A stretch of DNA of 64,000 bases, from positions 10,078,001 through 10,142,000 of the forward strand of contig JAJNNQ010000003.1 in NCBI GenBank assembly GCA_027886175.1, written 5' to 3'. Shown in pieces: positions 12,764 through 22,649 of the stretch (position 1 is its first letter; each line of letters starts with the position of its first letter). A program made the position numbers and the translations under genes. This DNA comes from Phylloscopus collybita. Its lineage: Eukaryota > Chordata > Aves > Passeriformes > Phylloscopidae. The notes beneath the pieces are model-generated. The model was given only the letters and a program-made list of their open reading frames with translations. It ran no database searches and had not been told where the DNA came from.

Positions 12764-12820
12764 TTTAAAAAAAAAAAAAAAAAAAAAAGTCTTTGGGGTT
12801 TTTTTTTTTTTTTTTTTTTG
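12764..12820. repeat. Homopolymer A run followed by homopolymer T run
   Basis: About 20 A residues (from 12,768) are followed, after a short G-rich spacer, by about 20 T residues. The arrangement can fold as an A/T hairpin. It lies directly upstream of the DYNLT2B island. Length accuracy is doubtful because such runs are error-prone in sequencing. Confidence 0.9.
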
Positions 12821-12964
12821 CAATAAAAAGATTTGTACAGTGAAGTAGTTGGTAAATAAGCGTTAAACAGGTTGGTAAATAAGTGCTAAATAATTGCGGT
12901 AATAATTGCGGGCTATTTTGATAACTGTAGTAATCGTAAAATTTTACGATGGCTTGTAGGAGAC

Positions 12965-13428
12965 GCTGAGGTGCTGGAGCAAGTCCAGAGAAGGGCAGTG
13001 GAGCCGGGGAAGGGTCTGGAGCACAAATCCTGTGAGGAAGAGCTGAGGGAGCTAGGGTTGTTTAGTTTGGAGAAAAGGAGGCTCGGGGGGACCTTATCCC
13101 TCTCTACAACTCCATGAAAGGAGGGTGCAGCCAGGTGGGGGTCAGCCCCTTCTCCCAGACAACCAGCAACAGGACGAGAGGGCACAGCTGTTTCAGGGGA
13201 GCTTTAGGTTGGACATTAGGAGGAATTTCTTAATCATAGAAAGGGTGATTAGTATTGGAATGAATTGCCTAGGGAGGTGGTTGGAGTCACTCTCCCTGGA
13301 GGTGTTTAAAGAAAGACTGGATGTGGCACTTAGTGCCATGCTGTAGTTGTCCTGGTGGTGTTCAGTCATGGGTTGGATGTGATGATCTCAGAGGTCTTCC
13401 CCAACCTGATTGATTCTGTGATTCTGTA
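12965..13428 (+). mobile_element. CR1 LINE 3' fragment
   Basis: The sequence follows the conserved tail of the chicken repeat 1 (CR1) non-LTR retrotransposon. Recognisable blocks are TGCTGGAGCAAGTCCAGAG, a segment of GGACATTAGGAGGAATTTCT, and the terminal octamer-like ATTCTGTGATTCTG. It is 5'-truncated, as most CR1 copies are, so no reverse transcriptase remains. Orientation is plus because the repeated terminal motif is on the right. Confidence 0.9.
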
Positions 13429-16384
13429 ACTAAAGGGTTTGAAGAGGTTGTTGCCTGGGGTGTGGCTGGAGGTATGATGGGGAGAGAGTGGGGTAAGACA
13501 GCCTGGCCTCACTGGGTGCTTCCCCAGAGCCCCCTCCTGCCCCAAAGCAGCTGGCAGCCACAGCCCCTGCACTCAGCCTTGCCTGGGGCTTGGAGGGCTC
13601 CCTTCCTGCCTCTGTACCACACATCCCAGCCATCAGGGAGGAGATCCCAGCCTTGCTATTTTCCTCCAGCAACTGCTTAAATCCTCCATAAAGGCCTAAA
13701 GTCTTTAGTCCCCCAAATCCTACCCCTTGCGTGCTTTTCCCTGCCCATAGCTGCTGTGTGTCCCAGGGAAGACTGCACGTCCCGCAGCCCCTGCTGAGAA
13801 ACTGACATTCTGTTTCCTCTGCAGTTTATCTCGAAGCAGCGATCTTTGTGATCGATTGTGCTTCCCACGTGCAGCGGATGACACAGCTGAGAAAGGTCTC
13901 TGTGTGCCTCACCCAGCTCTGAATGGAAACAGTGTGAAGGCACAGCCAGTGCTGCTGTGGAGTGATGCTGCTGCCTCGGACGAGAGGCTGGAGGGGGCCG
14001 TGAACTGTGACAGGGCTGGGTGTGCCTGAAGGTGCCCCTTGGGTACAGGAGGTGTGAGGTTGTACCAGGAGGAAGGAGGTACCACTGCCAAAGTTTTGCT
14101 TGGGATGCACAGGCATATCCCAACTGGTACCAGATCCTGCCCCAACCTGCTCTGAGCATGGATGGGTTGCTGAGACCCTGAGCAGCAGCAGCTCCTAATT
14201 TCCACAGACTTTACCAGCACCTCTTGCTAGAGATGGACCTTTAGAGTCCTTAGTACCACTGGGCTGGGTGCCAGCTCTGCCTGCCAGCAGGAACACTCAC
14301 TGCCATGCTGGAGGTGACATTGGTCCCTTGCCATACCCATGTGGCACCTTCCCATCACAGTTACCATTGTTCTGTCCAGGCCCTGCAGGTTTGTGCTTGT
14401 TGAAGGAACAGTTTGTTGTCTCTGCTCCATCCCTCTACTTACTCACGGATTACTGCTGCTTACTCACACCCACAGGACGCTGCTTGTCCCCACAGGGTCA
14501 GATGTTGCTGCTCATGCAAATCATTTGTGGAGATCTTCATAATTTCTGAGAAGTATCTGAAAGACCTCAAGACTCTGTGTTTATTTGCAAACACTATTAA
14601 CCGTTTCCTCTTCTCACCCCAGCCACTCGGCTCCTGCCTGGGTCAGACCCACGGATGTGAATTCAGTTAAACCGCGGGGGAAAGGATCTTCGGAACGTGT
14701 GGGCTTTTGTTCCTCAGCATCTTTTTGTGGCAGTTTGTGTTTCCTCTTTCACTTGGGAAGCTATGCTTTCCCCAGACTTCAAGCTCTAGACTAGAAGGGA
14801 AGCTATGCTTTCCCTAGACTTCATGCAGCTCTGGGCTTCAGTCAGCTCCATCAGAGATGTTTGATCACGGCTTTCTTTTTCTTCTTCCAATTTTGCAACG
14901 CTCCTTAAATACCCCAAATGCTTTTAAACCATTTTTGGGCTGATGCTCAACCCTTTGAGGTGAGTGTTCAGATGTTAGCTGTGTGCCCCAACAGTGATGG
15001 CTCAGAAGACTGGACCTTCCTCTGGGTCATGGCTGTGTTGATGGAACTCACGAGCTTCTGGCTGGAGAAAAACCATGATATCTGTGCTGCAATGAACTGG
15101 TGTGATATGTGCTTGATGAAGCTGCTGTTTCTCAGTTTTAAAGAACAAACTGTCTTCTCATTTATTTCTGCTTATCCTTCCTTTTTAGACTTTGTTTTCG
15201 TATTTTGGTGGCCAAACAGAAAATGTCCTATGCAATTTGTCATGCTCCAACTCACAGAAAGAATACCTATTTTTTTAAGTACCAAAGGACCTTTTTATGA
15301 CCATGTCAGCAAACCCCAAGATGTACCATCCACCTCATTGGGCTGGAGGGAATTTACCAGCATGAACAGGGAGCTGCATCATGGTTGGAGCCAGGCTGTT
15401 TTCCTTTGTTCCTGGAGAACCTGGTGGAGGAGCCAGGGTGAGCTGTGCTGGTCTGGCAAGGTGCAGGCAGGGTTAAAAGCCTGCCTGAAGCCCCAGGGCT
15501 GCTGTGGGGCTGGGCTCCTCTGCAATGCTGACACCTGAGGCTGGCACTGCTGCTCACCTCACTTTCCTCCACAGCAGCTTCCTAGCAGCTTGGTCTTTTC
15601 TTTTATTCTTTTCATCACTATGGTCTGTTTTTCTTTCAGAGAAAAAGACATCTTGCCGTTGTTGGTTTCTCGTGGACACAGCAGCCTCCCCACCCTTGGT
15701 ACCAGTTTATACCTATTTCAAGTGTGCATTGGAAAGTTTGAGCAATTTGTGCTGTGATGCTAATCAGCCCTCCGCTGTTGCTGCATGGGGTGGGGATGAT
15801 GAGCCAGTTTTTCCTGCCTATCCCTGGCTTGCTGAGTTGTGATCTTGGTGATGATACCCATCACATCTTCCACCTCTAGAAACCAAAACATGTGGCAAGT
15901 GCCAAACAAGCCTCCCCATACCTGGCCCAAGTGCCTGGTGTCACCATTTGGTGATATAAAGCCTCAAGTAGAAAAGCCTCCTTGCTGTCAGCTTCCTTGT
16001 TTCCTGGAGTTCAGTTTATTTTAGTTTAGTCAGGGCTTTTTAAGTGGGAATCTAGAAAATTATGAAGGAAGAGGTGATGTCCAAGTCAAAACCCACATGC
16101 ACCCTTGCACATGGTGGAGAGCCCTCCCTTTGCCATCTCTCCAGGCAGCATGGTGGCCTCTGGCCAGGTAGTGTAGACAGGTGACAAAGTGGGCATCCAG
16201 CCTTGCTCTGCAGCTCAAGCAGTGCCAGCAGCTCATGAGAAAGGAGTGATGCTGCAATGCCAGGATGAGACTGGAAAAGAGGACCAAGACAGGCTGGACT
16301 GAGCCACCCTCTCAGGGTGAGCCCTGTCTGCCCCAGCTCAGTATCCCCTCCTTGGCCATCCCACTTTGGCCATCCTGGTCATAT
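13429..16384. other. Intergenic DNA between CR1 fragments
   Basis: I recognise no exon here. The longest open frame (14,918-15,538, 206 codons) has no known motif and mixed composition, so I treat it as chance. A short 42-bp-period duplication lies at 14.75-14.82 kb. Confidence 0.5.
14755..14824. repeat. Two-copy direct repeat
   Basis: GGGAAGCTATGCTTTCCC followed by AGACTTCA occurs at 14,755 and again at 14,797 with one substitution. Period is 42 bp. Confidence 0.8.
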
Positions 16385-16460
16385 TGGGTTAATGGCTGAA
16401 CTTGATGGTCTTAGAGGTCTTTTCCAATCTCAATGATTCTATGATTTCATGATTCTATGA
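16385..16460 (+). mobile_element. Short CR1 LINE tail
   Basis: Contains CTTGATGGTCTTAGAGGTCT and ends in ATTCTATG repeats, the CR1 3' end. Only about 75 bp remain. Confidence 0.8.
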
Positions 16461-16880
16461 AATTAGGGGTGGCTGCCCCAGCCCACTCGCCTGCCAGGGA
16501 CACGTATGAAACTGAGAGTTGAGCAAGCCCCAGCCCTACAGCTTGTTTCTGAAAGCTTGGAAAAATAATGAAGTCATCATTAGAATCACATCCTTCACCC
16601 CAGTTATTAATTTTCCCCTGACACTTTCCAAAATTGCGGGGCACCGGAACTGTTCTAGAGAAGCGGAGGAGCGTGCTTTCACCGCTCGTTATTTCCTATG
16701 CCACTATTAGTCAGTGTGGTGAGTGGGGACCATGGAGTGCAAAAAAATTACACAAGCATTTTGTGTCACCCCGATAACAGCACCCTGGCCCGGAGAACCT
16801 GCCCTTGCTCTCTTCAAATCTGAGAAGAAACACACCTACGGAGACAAAACTCGTCCTCCTCCCCCTCCTCCTCATCTCCC

Positions 16881-17060
16881 ATGCCATGCCATGCCATGCC
16901 ATGCCATGCCATGCCATGCCATGCCATGCCATGCCATGCCATGCCATGCCATGCCATGCCATGCCATGCCATGCCATGCCATGCCATGCCATGCCATGCC
17001 ATGCCATCCCATCCCATCCCATGCCATGCCATCCCATCCCATCCCATCCCATCCCATCCT
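16881..17060. repeat. Pentanucleotide array (ATGCC)n with ATCCC variants
   Basis: About 36 units of five bases. The first 25 are uninterrupted ATGCC; then ATCCC and ATGCC units alternate, and the array ends in ATCCC units. It lies about 540 bp upstream of the PDCD1 start codon. Pure runs of this size usually vary in length between individuals. Open frames across it, repeating MPCHA or WHGMA, are artefacts of the repeat. Confidence 0.97.
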
Positions 17061-17596
17061 GGTGGGAGCAGCCTACCAATAGGTACCCCATGGCTGCTCA
17101 GACCCTTTCTACCCAGTGCTGCATGTCCCACAGCTCCCACTGCCTTGGGCACCCAGTGGGAGCACCCATGGATGCCTGGGAACCCAAGACAGCTTTTACT
17201 TATGGGCCAGGTTCATAGCTGAGGACATGTCCCTTGTGGTCCCTGCCTCCTCCATCTCTGGAAGCTTTCCCCAAAAGCTCAGAGGTGCCTGTCCCCGCTG
17301 CTTGGCAGCTTGGTACCTTGTGTGGGAACATGCCAGGAGCACGCAGGGAGGGGAAAGGGGCCAGGTCTGGCTCAGCTGATCCTTGCCTCCGTGGGGAGGA
17401 AGCTGGGGGCGGGAGGCAGCCCGGGTTTCCCTCTGAGGCAGAGATGGACACCTTTCATTTCCACCCAGCCCTTGCTGTGTATGACAGAGAACAAGGTGAC
17501 GCTGTGGGGAAGGAAGCACCAAGAGCGCAGGGAGCGGCACAGCACACACGGCACAGCACCTCCTGCCTGCCTGGGCAGGGGACAGAGCGGCTCACC

Positions 17597-17705
17597 ATGG
17601 CTCCAGGTGCCTCGAAGAAGATATGGGGCAGCGTGGAGGTGGCCTTGGCTGACCTTTGTGCCATCCTGCTCTGCTGTGGGCCCATGCTGACTTGCTGCCG
17701 CCGGG
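17597..17705 (+). CDS. PDCD1: PDCD1 exon 1, leader
   Basis: Encodes MAPGASKKIWGSVEVALADL followed by CAILLCCGPMLTCCRR. The start ATG has an ACC context (CTCACCATGG). The donor reads GTAGGT. The hydrophobic core is short and contains one Asp. Confidence 0.82.
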
Positions 17706-20700
17706 GTAGGTACAGGAGGGTGGCATGGCCAGGTTGTTTGCAGCTGGTGGAAAATGTCTAAGGGCTGAGAGTTGTAGTTTGTAGTTAAAAATTAGCTCTG
17801 GCATCAAGAAGGCAGAAACCCCAAACTTTTGGGTATGTGCAGCTGAAGCAAAGGACTTGGGGATTCTTGGGGCAGAAACGGGATTAAAGGATGGAGAATG
17901 GGACAGGTCTCCAACCCACAGCTGACACCAGAGCTGTGTTGTGACACAGTCACGGTGGTTGGAGTTTGGTGTTGAGTTTATGGGCTTGCCAGTGCAGTGT
18001 GGGGTTTTATTTCTAGTTCTCATGGCTTCAGTCTGCACCCTTGGGCTGCAGCTCCTGGTTTGGACTTGATCCTGAGGGTTCCAGGATACTTGCTCTGTGT
18101 GAACTTTGCAGGAGAAGGAGAGGTTGAAGGGAAGGTGTGAGTCTGGGCAGGATGAGTGAGAGCTCTGGTGAAGCTGTGTCTCCCCTTCTTTCCATCCCAC
18201 TGTTTCTTTGGTGGATTCATGTATTTTTTGCCGTGAGGGTGGGCAGAGGGCTGGGTGTCCTCTGGAGCTGGGAAGATAGAGGAAAACATGTACTAAACCC
18301 AGTATCTACTCATTCATTGGTGGCAGCAGCACTAGAAGGAAATATAGACCTGAACCTGCCAAATATTTCCTGTTAAACACAAGAAATCCAAAATACAACA
18401 AAAATTCCATCTCTTAGTATGGACACCACTACAACCAGTGCTGCCTGCAGGAACTGGGGCACTTCTCTGCCTCCCTCCTCCTATTTGGTCTCATCCCCCA
18501 TTTATCAGCCCAGTTTTCCATCTGATCTCGTATTTATTCACAGAATTTCCAGGGTCCTTTTATGGTTGGTGATGCTGAGGTTATGGCTCTATGGCCTCAG
18601 GCCAGGGCTGGAGGGATGGGAGGGACTTTCTGACTCTGCCTGCTAGCGGTGGTGATTTCTGAAAAGGGAACTTTTCAAAGCCGTGGTGGTTTGAATAGCT
18701 GGTCGGGTGACCCATGTGAAAAATGCTTTTTCCCAATGCTTTTTTCCTTGCTCTGAACAGAAATTATTGCAACAGCTGCCATGTTCTGCTCTGTGGGACT
18801 GGCTGAAGCAGGACATTGTGTGCCTGGCCCGTGTTGGCAGCATTCCCACCATGCAGGATGGATGAGCCCACCAGAATAATCGGCAGGGAAGTGAGGTGAA
18901 GCAGCAGGGCTGGTGCTAAAGCAGAGGATCCTGTGGCTGTGCCTGACTGGATTCTGTGCTGGGAACAGCCTGGCAAGCCCAGCTGGAGCCCCAGGGCCTG
19001 GCTGCCCACACACCCATAAGGAAGGGACAGGTCCCTGGAAAGGGATGGCACTATAAGCTCCAGGCTGTTCTGCCCTGTCAGGTGGTCTCAGGCTGGAGAT
19101 GACAAATACTGTGCCATGGGCAGTCCTTGCCTGCTCTGAGCTCCCAGCATGGTGTAGTGAGGAGAGCCAGAGCATCCCAGCAGGCAGCCAGGCATGTGAT
19201 GGGCTGTACCACAGGGCATTGCCCTGACCTGGGACTCTGTCCTTCTGCTCACTTTCAGAGTCAGCCTCAGCTGGAGAGAGGATGACTCAGACATTAAAAT
19301 ACGGCATATATTTAAAAATAATACAACCCCCAAAGTCTGTTTTTCCCGGTGCAGGTGTTCAGTGTTAATTTTAGGTAGCCCAGAGCACAATTTGGTCTGC
19401 TGAAACCATTTCACAGTACAGTTACTACTCTGAGAGTCCCTCTCCAGCCAGCAGACACACATTTGGAATGGGAGAGATATGGACTGATGTACCTGCCCAT
19501 GTCCCAGGGTGATGATGTGGACTGGGCTTGCATCCCTGGCTCCCACACAGGGATGTGGCTGTTGCTGAGACCTGTGCCTGCTGTAACCATGCCTGCTCCT
19601 TGTTTTCCTCTCTCCCAAACAGTGACCATCTTCCCAGCAGTGTTAACTCTCATGGAAGGTGACAAAGCCACCTTCTTCTGCAATATCTCCATGGAGAATG
19701 ACTCTGGTTCAGAGTACAGCCTCAATTGGTACAAGGAGACCAACCACAGCCAAGGCCAAAAAACTGCTGAGATCAGCCGATACAAGCCCATGACGGAGAC
19801 AGAGAAGTACCGGCTCATCAACCACGCTCCTGCCTTTGAGATTGAGATCCTAAACCTCCACCAGAATGACTCAGGCTCCTACTACTGTGGATTGATCACC
19901 TTCTTTGAGCCCAATAAAGTGACGGAGAGCAGCCGGTCCCAGCTGACAGTCACAGGTCAGCCTGAGGGGCTGAGCTGATGGGGATGGGTCCCAAGCCCAC
20001 TGTAGCTCCAGCCCTCTAAGGCAGGCAGCAACCTGCTGGCAGAGGACCTGACGTGGGTCAGGAGAGCACAGCCCGGCTCTGTCCCCTCTCCTTTGCACAC
20101 TGGAGGGTTAATGGGATGATGACAGCCTATCTGGCACTGAGCTCTTTCTGAAAACAGCCCCATATTCCCCTGCTGTCTTTCACAAGTACTGTAGAGGCCA
20201 TGTTATACTCCTGACCTGCTGTTTTGTTCCCCCTTTTTTCAATGGCTTATTGCAGCAGCCCCCCAGATGAATGCCACTGATGAGCCGGAGATGGAGGAAG
20301 GCAACCCCTCAGAGCATGTCAAGGCCATGCTCCTGGGCATCCTCCTGCTGGCTGGAGTGGCTGTGCTGCTGATCTTCGGCTACCTCACCTTAATGTACAG
20401 GAGAGGAGGTATGACTCCCCTGGAGGCCATGCAAACCCAGTCTGGGACCTGGGGTCAGCCAGATGTCTGCAGCTGCCTGGGCTACATGGACTGGTTCAAT
20501 GTGCTGTGGCATATCCCTCTGGGACAAATGGAGGTCCATGCCCAGGGAGAGAGGTGCTTTGAGCCCTGCTTGCCCTTTGTAGAGCCTCCAGATCATGTGC
20601 AGTGGCTCTACACCACTCGTTAGTGTGGTGCCTCAATGGTGCACTCGAATCCCTCCCATGCACCTTGCCCTGGTACCTTTGGAGCACCTCACCCTGCGGC

Positions 20701-21981
20701 AGCATGGGGCATTGTCTCAGACACACCACAGGCACCCAGGGACTCTCACAGAGAATTCTGCTGCACTCCACTAATCCAAATTAAACTCTAGATTGTGTCT
20801 CACTTGTCCTTGTAATGCCCAGGGTGTTAAGACCCTGTGGACAAGGAGGATGTGTGGTGAAAATATTGTGGTGTCCAGTGCTCTTTAGGACAAGGGTAGG
20901 GCTGGGCCAGCTTATGTGGCACACAAACCTCCTCTAACAAGTGTGTTCCTTTGCAGACGTGCAGAAACCACTGAGTGAAAATATGCCAGAGGTGAGTTTT
21001 CAGCCTCTGTCACCCTGCTGTGCTGCAGGAAAGTACCATGGCATTGCTGGGGTGAGGAGGGTGCTGGCCCTTCCTTTTTCAGCTCTTCACAAGTGTCTCA
21101 CTTCTTCTGTCTTCTCTGCTGCTGCTGCTTGATCTTTTCTGCATGGCTACAACTGCTTTTCTGCACCTGCAGAAGCACAGCCCCATCACAAAATCAAAAT
21201 AAAACTACCCAAGATAGGAGGGGACTCTCTAGTCCAATTCTTTTCAAATCAGGCTTATCTTTGACAGTGGATTGTGTTGCTGTAGAAAATGACAGAATGT
21301 TCCCCTCCAATATATCAATCTAAAATTTATTTTGATGCAGCTGGTGCCTATTTTCTTCTCTCTTTAGCCAGGCACCTGTAGAAGGGATCTGTCTACATCA
21401 TCTCTCCAACCTCATTCACTAGGTGGCTAAAGGCAGTGAGTAGGTTGCCCTTTGCCCTCTCCTCTCTGGGCTGAGCAAACTCAGCCCTAGGCTCTTCTCT
21501 GGTACCCTGGAGCACAATGAAGAGGTGGGAAAAGGGCTCCTAGCACAGCCCTGCTTTCCATGGCTGGACAGGCAGAGTCCAGCCTGCCTGCAGAGAGCTA
21601 AGACCCCAAGGCTCATGATGTGGTTCCTCTGTGCATGTTCTACCCCAGGCCTGTGCATCTTTCTTCTGTGTGCCACTGTCACCCTCCCAGGATGCTTCAG
21701 AGCTGATTTTGGCACTCGCTGTAGAAGGGGCTTGTGCTGGGGATGGTGGGTACCTCCAGATGTTGAACCACCACCATGGGGTTACCTTGCAGCAGGAAGA
21801 GAAGCCCCCCGTGGTGTCCACTGTGGACTATGGTGTGCTGGAGTTCCAGAGGGACCAGCACGCCCCGGTGCCCCCCAGGACTTGGCCGGTTGAGCAGACT
21901 GAATATGCCACCATCATTTTCCCTGAGGAGAAACCCGTCACGCCAGAGCACGGCAAGAAACACCTGGATGAGAGGACTTGA
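17597..21981 (+). CDS. PDCD1: Programmed cell death protein 1 (PD-1), five exons
   Basis: PD-1 is an inhibitory receptor of T and B cells that binds PD-L1/PD-L2 and recruits the phosphatase SHP-2. Coding exons 17597-17705, 19623-19955, 20256-20408, 20957-20991 and 21793-21981 join in phase to 819 nt, giving 272 residues; human PD-1 has 288. Residues 1-36 are the leader. An IgV domain follows at about 37-147, with Cys56 and Cys125 in FFC and DSGSYYCG, and Trp72. A short stalk precedes one membrane segment at about 172-194. The tail carries an ITIM, VDYGVL (Tyr223), and an ITSM, TEYATI (Tyr248), as in mammals. Five N-glycosylation sequons lie outside. The five-exon pattern matches mammalian PDCD1. 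The stalk and the tail after the ITSM are shorter than in human. Confidence 0.93.
19623..19955 (+). CDS. PDCD1: PDCD1 exon 2, IgV domain
   Basis: One 333-nt exon encodes the whole variable-type Ig domain, from VTIFPAVLTLMEGD to SRSQLTVT. It includes the B-strand Cys, LNWYKE and the F-strand motif DSGSYYCGL. The acceptor is CTCTCCCAAACAG and the donor GTCAGC. Both ends are in phase 1, as usual for Ig exons. Confidence 0.95.
20256..20408 (+). CDS. PDCD1: PDCD1 exon 3, stalk and transmembrane segment
   Basis: Encodes an acidic stalk (DEPEMEEGNPSEHVK) and a hydrophobic stretch starting AMLLGILLLAGVAVLL, followed by the stop-transfer residues YRRG. The donor is GTATGA. Confidence 0.93.
20957..20991 (+). 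CDS. PDCD1: PDCD1 exon 4, small cytoplasmic exon
   Basis: Only 35 nt, encoding DVQKPLSENMPE. Acceptor TTTGCAG and donor GTGAGT are strong, and the phase fits both neighbours. Mammalian PDCD1 also has a small exon here. Confidence 0.88.
21793..21981 (+). CDS. PDCD1: PDCD1 exon 5, ITIM and ITSM tail
   Basis: Encodes QEEKPPVVSTVDYGVLEF, then PVEQTEYATIIFPEE and a 17-residue end before TGA. The two tyrosines sit 25 residues apart, the same spacing as in human. Confidence 0.96.
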   Translation, partial: QEEKPPVVSTVDYGVLEFQRDQHAPVPPRTWPVEQTEYATIIFPEEKPVTPEHGKKHLDERT

Positions 21982-22617
21982 CAGCTACCCTCACAGCCCT
22001 GCTGAGGTCAGGGCTCCTCCTCACCAGGGTGTGGGCATGAACAGGCTGCCTCAGTCCCTCACTCTGGGAAAAATCCAGCGTATCAGGACTAAAGCAACAG
22101 AGATGCTGCTGCTGAAGTCAATATTGAACAGTCCTGGCCACAGAGTCATTGTGGCCATGGGGTGGCTACCACAGGATGAGGAAGGTCCCCGCTGTGCTCC
22201 ATGTGCTGCCTCTTCACTCAGGGCAAGGAGGATGGACTGGGGCAGAGCAGTGGTGCCAACAGGTCTGTCCCAAAGGTGATATACATTATGCCTCAGGTTT
22301 CTACCCAGTGCTCTCTGGAGTGGCCATGCTGCTTCCCTGCCCCAGGTCTGAAACAACTATCAAAACATGACTGTTGAAGAAAATGCTGGAGGTCAGAATA
22401 GGAGCAAATCCTGCAAGATGCTGCTCACGGGAGCTCAAGGCTTGCAAGCTTCTTCTTGCTCAGAGCAGAGGCTGCCCTATGTACCCCTATTCAGAAATCC
22501 CTGGGAAGCAGGCAGCTGGTCTTCTGCCTGTCTCCAGGCATTCTCCTCTGCATGAGGGGTAATCTACCTCTGTGCCCCTCCCTCCCCAAGCGGGAGTCAG
22601 ATATGGCCATGGAGATG

Positions 22618-22623
22618 AATAAA
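22618..22623 (+). promoter_or_regulatory. Polyadenylation signal of PDCD1
   Basis: AATAAA lies about 640 bp after the PDCD1 stop codon and is followed by T/G-rich sequence, which fits a 3' end near 22.64 kb. Confidence 0.65.
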
Positions 22624-22649
22624 GAGTTTTGCATCCAAGGAGTTTGTTG

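Noticed and set aside
14918..15538. 206-codon plus-strand open frame
   Set aside because: No family resemblance, no splice context and no start context; flanked by repeats.
16881..17060. CRISPR-like array
   Set aside because: Unit is five bases with no spacers, and the genome is a vertebrate.
16711..17222. Open frames with MPCHA or WHGMA repeats on both strands
   Set aside because: They are translations of the pentanucleotide array, open only because the repeat lacks stops.
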